NCBI RefSeq assembly: GCF_937616625.2
Contig: NC_065576.1
Span: 9,240,501-9,304,500 of the forward strand
DNA length: 64,000 nt
DNA from: Mercurialis annua
Lineage: Eukaryota; Streptophyta; Magnoliopsida; Malpighiales; Euphorbiaceae
Reading direction: 5' to 3'
Shown here one piece after another: positions 33,513 to 45,598 of this stretch (positions are counted from its first letter, which is position 1; each line of letters begins with the position of its first letter). The notes under the pieces were generated by a model, which worked only from the letters and a program-made list of their open reading frames with translations, did not search any database and was not told the origin of the DNA. The position numbers and the translations under genes were made by a program.

Positions 33513-34580
33513 AATACACCATTGGTTAACCAACTAGAAAATCAAGCCATAAAATACAAAAATTGATGTTGCTTCGCGGACGTAAATTACAACGATTATA
33601 TCAGATTCAAATGAATAGAGAATACAAAAAAATCGAACAAAAGAAATACAAAAACTCCATCTTGTTAAAGAAAAAATAGCACTTTTGATTCCATCTTGTT
33701 GTTGTTAACAACGAATCATCTCTCTTCTTTAAAACTATCGGAGCCGTCGTCGCTGCCGTTGAGAAAGATAAAGAATATGGATTTGCTGTTGTACTTGGGG
33801 ATGGCACGAACGGTTGGCGATGAGTGGGTGGCTGCCGGAGCGGAGATGAAGAGATCGCCGGTGGAGAGAGGAGAGCCGAAGGAAAAGATTTCGCAAGAGG
33901 GAAGAGAAGAGATCGCCAAATGAGAAGAAGATGCGGACCGCCGTAGGAAAAGGAAAAATTGTTGGAGGAAAAGGAAAAAGAGAGAAACAATTAAAATGAA
34001 ATGGAAAGATTTGGTTAATGGGGTAATGGAGAGAAATATGGCAAAAATCTATGAAAAATTTAAGAGAAATGGAAACATGCAAATCAATTATGAGAGTTTA
34101 CCAATAATGAGAGAATCATGGGAGGTTACCATTTTAGGTAGTTGTATTTTGCTAATTTAAAAAGTATTTTTGTGCAAAGCAAAATCATTAAATTCAAATT
34201 AGAAAATTGGTAATAGTATAATTCAAAATGGACTTTTGCTCCAGTAAAATTCAAAATAAAATGGCCTAAGTTAGTAACCTGGGTAATTTTCTCTAACCTT
34301 GCCAAAGGCAAAGCTTCTGGTGCAACCATATGGCCTATACAAAAAGCATGGGCTGCTCATATTTTCACCTTTTTCATCTTTTTTTCTTATTGAATTAATA
34401 AATAATTACAAATTAGTGTTTCAGCCGGTTTATATCAGAAAAAGATGATATGCCATATGACGTGCTTGAAATATACAGGTGAGTTGGTTTTTTAATTTGT
34501 TACCAGAAAAAACCATATGAAATAACTAACTTATAATTATTTAACAAGTTCAGATACTATATTGTTGAAATTTTTACTGA

Positions 34581-35309
34581 ATTATTAAATACCGCCCTTT
34601 TTTACTAGGCACCGCCCCCTAATTTTATCATTTTACCCTTCTCTTTATAAAAAAAAAAACAAATTCTCTGAATTCATTTAAACCTATCAAACGAAAACCA
34701 TATTCTATAGTGTAAAATCAGATTTCGGACGAGATAGAGGTCGGGAACCGCCAGTGAGCATTCTATTTTAAGTTTTTTTTTATCGTATTGATGTTTTTTA
34801 TTTTTATTTTTAAAAAAATTCCAGCCAAACGTCCCTAGTTGGCGTCAGCCTGGAAGACGGACGACGTCCGTCCTCCGAGCTGACGCCAACCGGGGACTTC
34901 TGGTTGGCGTTTGGACGTCAAACTGGGGAGACGTCCCAACATGACGTCTCCCTAGAGAAGAGACATCCCAGAAGGACGTCTCTGTTCTGGGAGAGACGTC
35001 CTTCTGCGACGTCTCCCTACTGGTGGCGTCGGCCCAGATGATAGACGTCTTCACAGGACGTTTGTCATCAGGTGGCGTCGGCCCACTTGAAGAGTTAATA
35101 AAAAAACTTTAAAAAATCAATTTTACGTTGGAAAAGTTAGAAAAACTTGTTGCGGAATGTCGATACTCGTTACCCCACGAATTGTAATCGTTGTCCGTCA
35201 TTTTAATCGACGTATTCGAATGTGATTGAGAGTTTTTTTTTAAGAAGGGCAAAAAGATATTTTTATGGGCAATGTCAAGTAATTAGGGGCAGCGAGAAGT
35301 AAAATTCAA
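34581..35309. mobile_element. Foldback element with a GC-rich palindrome array core
   Basis: Imperfect TIRs: TTTTACTAGGCACCGCCCC on the left, ATTTTACTTCTCGCTGCCCC (inverted) on the right, then CTAATT and TTGCCCTTCT-like words on both arms. Flanks TTTTTACTGA (34571-34580) and TTTTTATTGA (35310-35319) match 9 of 10. The core at 34838-35069 is about 60% GC in an AT-rich setting. Confidence 0.65.
34831..35085. repeat. Palindrome array, module GACGTC
   Basis: Hairpins in series: GTTGGCGTCAGC...GCTGACGCCAAC (34838-34890, 12-bp perfect stem, inner GACGGACGACGTCCGTC); GGGAGACGTC...GACGTCTCCC (34926-34952); AGAGACATCC...GGACGTCTCT (34959-34983); GGGAGAGACGTC...GACGTCTCCC (34989-35016); GATGATAGACGTC...GACGTTTGTCATC (35037-35069). 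GGTGGCGTCGGCCCA occurs twice around the last one. A minus-strand frame of 69 codons crosses it but is a by-product of the repeats. Confidence 0.85.
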
Positions 35310-35424
35310 TTTTTATTGAGACATCATATTGTTATTTTTTAAAAAGTTCACATATTAAAATTTTATTGTTCCTTTTTTTATTTTCAGTTTGATTTTGCAG
35401 AAGATTTATCACATTATATACGTA

Positions 35425-35648
35425 GAGAAATTCTTAAATAGACTCAGTCTACCACGTCATTCATGCACTAAGCCTATCACGTAATAACACGTCATTAAAA
35501 TGATGGCAATCTTGTAATATTACTATTCAAATGTGTAAATAAGTAATAAATAAATTTACAAGATTGCCATCATTTTAATGACGTGTCATTACGTGATAGG
35601 CTAGTCTATGGATGACGTAGTGGACTGAGTCTATCTAAGAATTTCTCT
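35425..35648. mobile_element. Near-perfect hairpin MITE
   Basis: Arms of about 95 bp start GAGAAATTCTTAAATAGACT / GAGAAATTCTTAGATAGACT and meet at a short AT-rich loop. Flanking 9-mers ATATACGTA and ATATACCTA match 8 of 9. A transcript would form a long double strand. Confidence 0.88.
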
Positions 35649-35657
35649 ATATACCTA

Positions 35658-36506
35658 TACAGTTACGATTAAGCCAAATCGAACTAAATTTTTTCTGCTA
35701 TCAACAATATTTTTAGAAGTCAATAGGATATGATTGACTAACTCTTTCTTTTTCTCTCCTTCTTTCTCTCAACAAAACCTCACTACATTTTAAACTCTAT
35801 CAAAATGAGAGGTGATTTTTAGCCCCTTTTTTTTTCTTCTAAAAATCACCCTCCCACCTCTAATTTTTTTTATCTTAGCAACAAATAAATAAATTTATCT
35901 TATATTTCTAGTCTTACTGTTATTTTTCAACTATTTTTAGCTTATCCATTTTGCATGGGTTTTGTTTTTCTTTTTAAATAAAAAAGCTTTTGCAAAATAT
36001 TCCGAGTTGTAGATCGCTTGAAGGTGCCCGCAACAAGTTAATCATTCTAACTGTATGTATTTTTTGCATTTTTTGTAAAATTAATTTACTAACTTGATTG
36101 ATAAATCTATAATTTTTTATTGTAATTTTTTTAGATCTTTTCGCGTTGATGTAGTAGATCGTTTTTGAGCGGTGCCTTATGTGCTGGTAATACCCTTTTT
36201 ACTGAAAATTATCTAGCCTGATATCATGATTAGATTTGAGACTCTTAGTAGTCGATTTTATATCGATGAGATAATTATCTTTTGACGGGAAAACAATTCA
36301 AACTAATATAATAATGTCTAATCCAACTTTCGGCATGTTTGATTCAAATTATAGATACGAAATAAAATAGCTTATATATAATGACTATTCATTATTTTAA
36401 TTTATGAAATAATTATTTTATAAAATTATTATTTCATAATTTATATAATATATATATATTTTTTATAATAAAAGAATAATTTCTTAAGATAATCTTACAT
36501 TGCTAA
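35658..36506. other. Intergenic DNA, no feature recognised
   Basis: Holds only a minor inverted repeat (GGTGATTTTTAG/CTAAAAATCACC near 35812-35850) and short AT runs. Confidence 0.5.
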
Positions 36507-38080
36507 TGTAATACCCCGTATATCTGACATTATCAAAGTAGGCAACGTGTCTAAATTTAAACAATTAAAGTGGCCAGAAAAGGAATTATCGGAAAATAAT
36601 TAAATAAAAGAAGACCCGAGTAGGTCGATATTGAGATTTTAATAAGAAAATTTCAATATCAAGAATTCCATAAAGGAAATGGAATTAGACTTAAAAAGAA
36701 AAATATGGAAAAGTGGATAAATTGCACTTAAACTCGAAAATTGAAAAATAAGGCTTTAATTCCCGGAAAATAGAAAGTAAATAGATTATTGACGGGAATT
36801 AGTATTTATAAAAAAATGTCGAATAATTGGATATCGACATATGTTAAAGCAAAAATTTGAAAGGAAAAAGTGAGAAAAAGTGCATTTTAGCTCAAATTGG
36901 AATTTGAGCGTTTTTAGCCAAAAATCGCTAAAATAAATTATCGGAAGGTAAATTTATGAGGTATGGGAATGATATTATCTCTTTGAAAATAAATAATATG
37001 AAATTTATCGAGTTCGAACGATTAAGCGATCGACGGACTAAATTGGACGGAAATAAAAGGTTAGGAGTTAAGGCGTGAGGAGGTGGCAATTATAGAGATT
37101 AAATGGAATTCTTTGCCATAAATATAAATAGCAAATGAATTAAGTTTTAACTCAGCAAAACCATTCATTCTGAACTCATCAAATTTGTATATCCATTTTT
37201 GAAGAAGAAGACATGCAACACAAACTTCAATTCACCATATCTTCTCGTTTTTCAACGGAATTGGATGATTCTCGCGGCCACGGAACGGGGACGGAAAGCT
37301 CTACACATCTAGCCATGTTAATTGAAGTGAAAATAATCATCTCTCAGTTAGGGTTTAGAGCTGTAATTCGGGTTTGATGGATTAAGATGGTGATGATGAT
37401 TCTAATGGTGTAAATGATGTTTATGATGAGTAGATTGATGGTTTATGCAAAGTTTAATGATTGAATTGGTGAGAATTGAGAGTTGTGAATTATGTGTGAT
37501 GTATGTTAAGGCTTAGAGCTTCATTTGCTGTTTTGATTAATAATGGTGATGATAATGATTTGAGGCTTAAAAATGGAGTTTACGTGTTGTAATTGATCGG
37601 TTTTGATATGTTTAATAGTTAATTGTTTCTGAGCTATAAGTGACTTCAGCCCCTTCCTCCTTTTCTTCCCTCCCCTTACCCGAGGTCCAGTTACGCTAAT
37701 ATTTGACGAAAACGCTAAGCGTTATGAGCTAGTTCGATTTGGACGTAAAAATAGTTTGAAAATAAATAATGGGTTAAGGTTTTTATTGAATAAAATTAAT
37801 TGATATAGCATGTTTAAGGACTGAATTTAATGGATATAAAATATGCTATCGATAGGTGTAGTTCTGTCACGTAACAGTTTCAATCTGAATGTATAAACAG
37901 TAATTGGACATTTTGCAAGAATTTGTCGTGCAAAACAGCCTTAGTGCGAGGGTCATATCTTGAGTTTTGTAACTCCAAATTAAGTTCCGTTTGTTGTTAT
38001 GGAAACTTAAGGATGTTGTCTATAAATGTCTAAGTATAAGTTTCTGCTACTTCGGACTTTAAATTGTTCATCTAACATCC
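36507..38080 (+). mobile_element. Gypsy (chromovirus-like) LTR, partial
   Basis: It begins TGTAATACCCCGTATATCTG, a start common in Tekay/Del-type plant LTRs. The text is GC-richer than its surroundings, with a short gene-free leader and GAGGGTCATATCTTGAGTTT late in the unit. I found no primer site, no second LTR and no TSD. The right border is set where composition flips to pyrimidine-rich at about 38080. Confidence 0.5.
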
Positions 38081-40822
38081 CTAGTCTTATGATAAGTAGG
38101 AATATCCTTTCTTTCCTTACCAATCGCATACTTCACGGCTTCCTGTGTTGAATCTCATGAAGTTGAATGCTATTTATGCATTCCTTAACATGTGTCACAT
38201 CCATCTTTCATGGCGTACTTCTCATTTCTCGACCCTTTAACGTCGATCATCCATATTGGATTGGTAGCATCTTTACCAACGTACGACACAATCCTTTCCT
38301 TTTCTTTTATCATGTTTCTCGACTATATCATCGATCCTATTCCAATACTTCCTTATCCTTTGTCTATCTTATCTCAATGCTTTTCGATTGTTCTATCTTT
38401 TATTCCAATGCGCCTGTTATACTTGACCTCTCTTGGTCCTAATGAACGCAGGACTGATAATTCCTTTATCATCGTCCATTGAAGTCCTTATCTTTGTCTT
38501 ATCGTTTTCCCGATCCTCTTGTACTTCTCGTTTTGATATTTCCAATATCGACTATCGATAGGAGGTAAAACTATTCCTCTTTCGAATCTGTTGACGTAGT
38601 GCTTTCTGGATCGTGCGTATATCTTTATATCGGACTCTTATTGACATCTGATCTATCTGTAAGGTCGATCTTAGGATTATGTCAAACTCTTACATTTGAC
38701 TCTTTTTATTTGCAAATATTCTGAATTCATATCCTCTTATCTTACTTCTTTACCCTACATATTAGGTGTCTTTCTGTCAGACTACCTTACTATGATCTGC
38801 TCCTTCTCCGTTTGTTCTTATCGAATACTAGGCGTTATACACGTATTGTTCAATTCTTCTCATCCTTACATGGTCTTTCCCATGGTCCGTATATTTTTCG
38901 TGTCTTTAGCTTCTCTTCTTTTCACCTTATACTTTCTACCTTTGTCCCATCTTATACTTGGATACGTACCAATCATACATGTCTTACCGATATCTTACAC
39001 GTCTCGATAAATCTCGATATTATCTTATTATTACTAGGGCTCATTTATTATATTAGGGTGTATTTTATAACATATTCATTCTTGTTTATCAAGAATCTTT
39101 TATTATTCTTGTCGCAGGGATTTACATCTGAGTTTCTTACAAAACAAATACATTTCAAACATTGCTGGTCGACCAGTCTTTCAAACTTTTCTTTCGATTC
39201 AAATATTTTTACTTTAATTTGTTTAAAAACATTAGTACAATTGTAGCTCAGAGTGATGACATCTCTCATCATTAAAGAGTTGCTCCATAAAATCATGTTT
39301 TCTTCGATGTTTATACAAATATGATGAATGATCTATATTTTTAAAAATCATTTTTGTATGCATTGCGAACGTGATCATGATGTATCATATACAAGGTCTG
39401 AGCACAATTGCACTATTTAAAATCATAACATTTTCGTATCTTAGAAAAATAGTAAGTCTCTCCAGATTACACACCTTGCGACATTAACGACTTTTTACTA
39501 TTATTTATTGGGGTTTATTATTATTTTCGATTATTGGAATTTTTGTTATCCTTTAACACTTATCTAAGTGTTTTCTAGTCAATGCTATCCTCTTCTAGCA
39601 TTGCTAATCAAATATTTCGTTTCTCCGTCTTCGATACTCATCCATCTTCATCGTTCATCATCTCGATCCTATTCTCATATCACGTAGCCCTTAGGCTCAC
39701 AGATCAATCTTTCATAGAATTCTTTCTTCAATGTCGTTTACCATTTTTATGGTAATTGAAACGTAATATAAGAAATTATGTTTTACGTCGTATATATGTT
39801 ATGTGTTTTATACATTCTTAGTTTCAATTATTGTGTAAACAACTATGTTTAGGATCAAGCCTATATGGGCGGGTTTCTCAATCTATCTCTATAGACATTA
39901 TCCTAACAATACATAATTCTATCAATGCATTCCATATCAATCAATCACAAAATAAACAAAACAATACAAACATTTCAATCACATACACATGTTTGGCACA
40001 TAAGCAAAGAAATCATTTCGTACTTGGGGGTGTCTGACTGGACTCACCTCTCTCGGGTCACAATGCCACGTCCGCGTCCTCTAGCGCGTCTAGCTCTGTC
40101 TCTACCTCTATGCATAATTGCAGGGTTATGCCAAATACTAGGAGCAGTACTCCTACGAAAGAAGAGAGGTGGAATGGAATCGTCATTCCACTCATGATCG
40201 CTGACTATCTGACGAGCTCTAGCGAATAACATTCAAAAATGCTCAGGTGCATTGTTGTATAGCTCAACAAAGTCGGGTCCTAAACCCCTAATGTACTAAT
40301 GGTTCACCTCTTCTGATGCTTCCTCTTCGGATAGTTCTTGACTTTCCTTACTAATTTCCATCTCCTGGAAAATGGTCCAACCTCGGGTTACGAACGATCC
40401 TTCAATGTCTGATATGCACTCGTTTTGACGTATCTCCGACATTCTGTCAGTATCTACATGAAATCCATTTGATAAATATGAGGCGCTTTCTCCTCTTCTA
40501 ATACATCATGTAGCTGAGCTCCATTTTTCCCAGATATGCTGAACATGAACAATTCTTAATCATGTGATACTGTCCAAACCACTTTTCCACAATATCCAAT
40601 AATTTAATATATGATATGCACTATCTAACTTAAAGCTTGACTAACTATCTAAGCATATCATAGTCAATTAAACACTTAAGCAATCTCATACGCACGCGTT
40701 CTACTTGGCAATAGACAGTTTATAACATCAAACAAATTCAATCAAACACATATAGTCACTAAGGCTTGACTCTATATGCTGCAGTAGTTCCTAGGTAATT
40801 AGGGTCAAACAGACCATAAATT
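38081..40822 (-). mobile_element. Degenerate retroelement internal region, probably minus strand
   Basis: 38100-39250 is strongly pyrimidine-rich on the plus strand, which makes open but meaningless plus frames. At about 40420-40036 the minus strand has a gag-like patch: YIRGLGPDFVELYNNAPEHF, a stop, then ARARQIVSDHEWNDDSIPP and an Arg-rich RGRDRARRARGRGRG tail. I do not recognise a catalytic pol motif. The orientation is opposite to the LTR on its left, so this may be a second element joined to it. Confidence 0.4.
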
Positions 40823-42086
40823 CAAAATTTATTCAATTTCGGTGTTTAGGGAGCATGTTAGAGATAAATTGACTTTTTTGTGCGTTCTTGTCGTCTTATC
40901 TTCAAAAACGTCTTTATAAAAGCATGATTTAGGATGGTTAATGCATGTTTGATCATTATAGTTCAATTCCATAATGTTTGGCATGTTTTCCTTTGCTTTT
41001 TATGTTGTTTTAGATTTTGTATGAAAAATCGAGCTGAAACAACGCCTTGCTTCGGAGTTCCACTGCTGGCGCCGCCAGATTGCACTGCCGACGCCCAGTT
41101 CGTAGCTCCCAGAAACCAAGAACTAGTTTTCAAATTCTCTAGACTTCAATCCGATCATATTTTTGTTTTTTCAGATTCGTTTGAACTCTGAATTGTGCCC
41201 CGTTTAAGCCCATGTGTAGACAATTAGTTGTATGACATGTTTGTAATCTTTAATGGGCCTGTTCTACTTTTATTTGGGCCTCAAAGCCCAATTATGTATC
41301 CTGTCCAGCCAACCGAGCTCATAAGCCTAGATCCGGTGCGACTAGAAACTCTTAGACCCGATTATGAGTCCATCCGAACTCAAAATCAACCCCAGTTCAA
41401 ACCATTGGATCCATATTGACGCGACGAAGAACTTCCGTTTTCTGACCGAGTCCAAATTACGACCGCTCCGACGTCCAAATCATATCGAGTGACAGACACT
41501 TCGGTTTACAAGGTTAAAAAGTATTTCTAACCTTGTATGTATATCAACTTTCCCTGTGTATGCTGATACTTCTTAAAACGCTTTCCAAAAGTATATCCAA
41601 TCCAATATTAACATATTAAAAGGTTAATCACGTCAAATTAGCTAAATCAATCAAAACCAGCAATTGACCTAGGTATCTTAGGATTGCATGTAAAATGTAA
41701 TTAGAGGTTGTAAAGGCTTTCAAGATAACTAAAATCAATCAAATTTTGACATCCCGTTTTAGGTTTTGTGCATGTAAAATTTTCAGACTAGCAAGACTTA
41801 ATTATTTGTTAGAAACTTACAAATTTAGATGAATGCTTAGGAGTAATTGCTATTTGTCTCAATTGTCTGTCCAGATTGAGCAATATGTGTGTCAAACGTG
41901 TTTACTGTTTTAAAACGTGTTTACTTTCCAGTACTATATCATGTGGATTACATGAATGTTGAGATGAGATATAAAATGCATACAACTCGTAAAACAAACA
42001 TAACTGATAAATCAAGTACAAGAGTTTCGGTAGAATGTTCACGAATCTGGTCTTTTGATCCTGCGTACGATCATCTCACCCATAAG
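40823..42086 (+). mobile_element. Tat-like gypsy LTR, copy D (3' part)
   Basis: Starts where similarity to copy A begins (AAATTCAAAATTTATTC, TTTCGGTGTTTAGGGAGCAT) and runs through CATGAATGTTGAGATGAGAT to CTCACCCATAAGC. The 5' 1 kb of the LTR is missing. A hAT element follows directly. Confidence 0.6.
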
Positions 42087-42831
42087 CGGCGGATTTACTT
42101 AGAAGAGGGTGGGATCCATGGACCCCACCTTTTTTTCCTAATTAAGTAGTAACTATGTATATGTATTTAATAAATGAATTATTCTGGTAAGATAAATCCT
42201 TAATTTAAAAAAATATTTAAATGAATTTTATAATTTGTTTATTAAGTTCAGTGTACAAAACTTATCATTACTCATTTATCTATCAAATAATTCAATATAC
42301 ATTTTGTTAATTGAACTAAAACATTAATCCATTTAAAAATATAAAATTATTAAAATGATATCATATGAAATAAGAGAGCACATTTTAAATTAAATTAAAA
42401 AATTATTGATAAGTCAAACAATTAAAAAGGGAAATCTATTAAGGTTTACATAATTTTTAAACATTTATCATTTATTAAGTCATTTGTACATCTTCAACTT
42501 TTATGTATATTCAAAATATATATGTAAAGTAGAAAATTATACAGCTTTATTTATGTAATTATTATATAAAAATTTAATTTGTTTAGTTAAGAGTGGTTTA
42601 TGAAATACAGTAAATGATTAGTGGTCGAATAAGTTTTTAATAAAATACATAAATATATAACAATATGGATAACGATGTAATTATTTAATAGTTTTCGAAT
42701 ATATCAAATTCTCAAAAATAATTAGAAATATTATATTAATATTAAATAAAAAATATTTTATGTATTTAATATAATTTAATATCCAGTATATGTACGGACC
42801 CCACCATATAGATCTTCTTGATCCGCCACTG
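42087..42831. mobile_element. Non-autonomous hAT element, YAGTGGCGGAT family
   Basis: Left end CGGCGGATTTACTTAG, right end CTTGATCCGCCACTG, with GACCCCACC inside both ends, as in the 31188 copy. No matching 8-bp flanks were seen, and the left CAGTG is lost. Confidence 0.65.
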
Positions 42832-42873
42832 TTTAGCTTGGTGCACAATGAACGAGAAATACTGGTTATAAAT

Positions 42874-43784
42874 GAATAAAGGATCACTTTCACCTTCGAA
42901 CTTGCGTCAAAGTATCAAAATAGTTCAAAGCTGGAAAAAGAGATCACTTATACCCTGAACTTGTGTAAAACGGGTCAAAAACCCCCCTCCCCACTTTCAC
43001 CTAAGAGAGTGTACTACACTCTCTGGTTTTTCATAATGGTTTTGTTGCCCATGGTGATTTTTGATAGAAAAAAGTTTAAAATGGTCCTAATTGTTTTTAA
43101 ACATTACAAATTAAGACCTAATAATTAAAAAAGTACAATTTAATCCCTATTATTCTAAAATTTAAAAAACAAATTAACCCTCTAATTTTCAATATATAAC
43201 AAATTAATCCCCAAATTTTAAAATCTGAATTAACTAATTAACCCCCAAAATTAAAATATTAACTAATTAACCCTAATTTTTTAATATATATAAAAACAAT
43301 TAATTTTTTTTTAATTTTTTTTAAAAAATACAGATCCGCGGGTCTGTTCTTCCAGACCTGCGGTCACAGATCCTCAGGTGAGGATCTGTTCTTGAGCAGA
43401 TCCTTCGGCGAGGATCTGTACAGATCCTCGCTTGAGGATCTGTTACAGATCCTCAGGTGAGGATCTGTCAAGAACAGTTCCGGCGAGGAGGCTCCTCGTC
43501 GGAACGGAAAAAAAAGTAATTTTTTTTGACAAAAAGGCCCCTAAATTAATTAGGGATTAATTATAATTTATTAGGTTTTAATTGTAATTAATTAGGATTT
43601 AATTGAGATTAATTAGAATAAAAAAATTAATTAAAAGCTCACTCTCCAATTAAGGTGCCACATCAGCACAAGGGGCTTTTTGAGCCAGTTTATACAAGTT
43701 CAGGGTATAAGTGATCCGGTTTTCCAGTTTTGAACTTTTTTGATACTTTGACGCAAGTTCAGGGGTGAAAGTGATCCTTTGTTC
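42874..43784. mobile_element. Mutator-like foldback element with a palindrome array core
   Basis: TIRs GAATAAAGGATCACTTTCAC / GAACAAAGGATCACTTTCAC pair almost perfectly for over 100 bp. A perfect 10-bp duplication GGTTATAAAT lies at 42864-42873 and 43785-43794. Between AT-rich inner arms sits the GC-rich array 43331-43505. No transposase. Confidence 0.9.
43331..43505. repeat. Palindrome array, module CAGATCCTC/GAGGATCTG
   Basis: Six hairpins at a spacing of about 24-30 bp: 43331-43346, 43367-43388 (CAGATCCTCA-GG-TGAGGATCTG), 43397-43418, 43421-43442, 43446-43467 (the same as the second), and 43477-43505 (GTTCCGGCGAGGAG and its complement). Arm and loop sequences drift between units. Confidence 0.92.
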
Positions 43785-43794
43785 GGTTATAAAT

Positions 43795-44283
43795 GCAGGT
43801 TTATCATTTATGTACTCTATTTTGATTCCTTTTCTCTGTATCTAGTCTTGAAACAGGGAAAATAAAGATTCATTCACCATTGGATTTGAATTAGTCTTAC
43901 TAACACTGATATTCTATTCTCCCATTTCTAAGTCTCTATTATTGTCTCCAGAATTATAACCACACATCAATAGAATAATACTATGTTTTAGTTATGTGCA
44001 TAATAGATTGATCAAATACTTTTTTCCTACAAATATTCAAGTAATAAATTCATATTTTAATATTTAAATATAAAAGATTAGATTAAAGTTTTCAGCCCAA
44101 CAACCTAAAAAACCAAATCTTTGCTATTGTTTTTAATTCTAATAAAACTAAGCTTTAAAATTAGACAATATTAGTCAATTTTTCGCAATTAACTTTCAAT
44201 TGTTGTCATTGCCAATTAAATTGAAAAACACGTGAATTTCTTCCATCTAAAAGTCACATTATATTTTAACTTTATTTTTTTTT
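43795..44283. other. AT-rich intergenic DNA, no feature recognised
   Basis: No frames or inverted ends found. Confidence 0.5.
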
Positions 44284-44595
44284 GACTTAAGTGGCAATTT
44301 GCCCCTTCAACTTGTAAGCAATGGACAATTAACACACAAATTAATTTTATGGGCTAATTTGTCACGAAATTGTTGATTATGGGCAATTAATCCCATTTTG
44401 GCAATTTGCTCTCTCAACTTATAAGTTAATTGTTCCCTAAATTGGCAATTTGCCCCCTCAATTTGTAAACTAATTTGTCTAAATGGGGTTAATTGTCTAT
44501 AATTACCAAATTTGTGAGTAATTTGTCCATAAAATAAATTTATATGTTAAGTGCCTATTGCTTACAAGTTGAGTGGGCAAATTGTCATTTAAGTC
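44284..44595. mobile_element. Foldback MITE, Mutator-like
   Basis: TIRs GACTTAAGTGGCAATTTGCC / GACTTAAATGACAATTTGCC pair for about 70 bp; both flanks contain a TTTATTTTT run, a likely but low-complexity TSD. CAATTTGCCCC words repeat inside. Confidence 0.8.
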
Positions 44596-45071
44596 TTTAT
44601 TTTTTAATTTAACATTTGCCAATTGTTCTTACTTAACCTAACTGAATTTAATTTCAAAAAACATTTAACTAGATTGATCCATAATCTCGTAATAAAAAAA
44701 TTATATTTTTTTCTTTGGTTCCATCCCTTCACGTATATATGACTCGATCCATGCTTTTATTCCGTGTTTAGTTATTTTAAATTTTTGGCCCAATCGATCC
44801 TGAGGTCTATGTATTTTGATGGAAATGATATCGTTGCTTAGGTGCTTATGGTGTGGTGGTGGTTGGATTGCTGGAGAAGTGTAGCAAGAAAGAGGAAGGT
44901 GTCGAAATTAGGGTTTTTTTTTACGAATTTCTATTCATTAGTTCAATTTTTTATGAGGTTAGTTTCCGTTCAGTTTAAATGAGCATGATGAACAAATATT
45001 AAACTAAAATGATCTACAAGTATGATATGGCTTTTAGATGAAATAAATTCACGCGTTCTTCAATTTAAATA

Positions 45072-45466
45072 GGCAAAAATACTGAAAACTCTCCTACCTT
45101 TGAATATTTTTTTTCAATTCCACCACCACCTAGGAGAATTCTCAATTGCACCCTATTTAGGGTTTTCAGTTTTCATCTGTACCCCAAAATAAAAAAAATT
45201 GATAATTTAATTAATTTAATGATAAAATTATTAAAACCAACTAAATAGAGGGATTGTATTATTATTTTTTCCATTTAAAAAAAACAAATAAATTAATATA
45301 TGAAGGATTAATTTAAACTTTTTTCTAAATAAAAAGAGGTCATTTTAGTCAATTGGGGTACAGAAGAAAACTGAAAACCCTAAATAGGGTGTAATTGAAA
45401 ATTCTCCTACGTGGTGGTGCAATTGAAAACAAAGTCAAAGATGGGGGGTTTTTAAGTATTTTTTCC
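45072..45466. mobile_element. Mutator-like MITE
   Basis: TIRs GGCAAAAATACTGAAAAC / GGAAAAAATACTTAAAAA; a perfect 9-bp duplication ATTTAAATA at 45063-45071 and 45467-45475. Confidence 0.88.
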
Positions 45467-45598
45467 ATTTAAATAAAATGATGATAAATTAAGTTTTTTA
45501 ATATACCTTTTTAATCTAAATTGCCTATCAATGGGGCGAAGAGGAGATATTATGCTAATAATAATGCAACCAACTAAATTAACCAACATAAGGTAGCG

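Larger units (their letters stand above)
32653..34293 (+). mobile_element. Mutator-like element with transposase 5' scrap
   Basis: A perfect 9-bp duplication TAACCTTGC (32644-32652 and 34294-34302) flanks ends GGGTTTTTTTAACAAATACC and (inverted) GAGAAAATTACCC. The subterminal arms share AATTTTACTRGAGCAAAA and ATTACCAA. Inside are a short exon with a MULE-transposase-like N-terminus (33115-33198), a 197-bp tandem duplication (33175-33512) and a GC-richer block at 33700-33960. It lacks the transposase core, so is non-autonomous. Confidence 0.82.

Noticed and set aside
33607..34082. Overlapping minus-strand frames of 67-127 codons, rich in Ser, Phe and Pro
   Set aside because: They overlap each other and a plus-strand frame in a purine-biased block of the MULE; probably compositional.
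34845..35054. 69-codon minus-strand frame (TSxETSFWDVSS-like repeats)
   Set aside because: It is the translation of the GACGTC palindrome array, so the repeats explain it.
38167..39246. Overlapping plus-strand open frames of 90-144 codons with many hydrophobic residues
   Set aside because: They arise from strong C+T bias, overlap in several frames, and contain no domain; I treat them as non-coding retroelement sequence.
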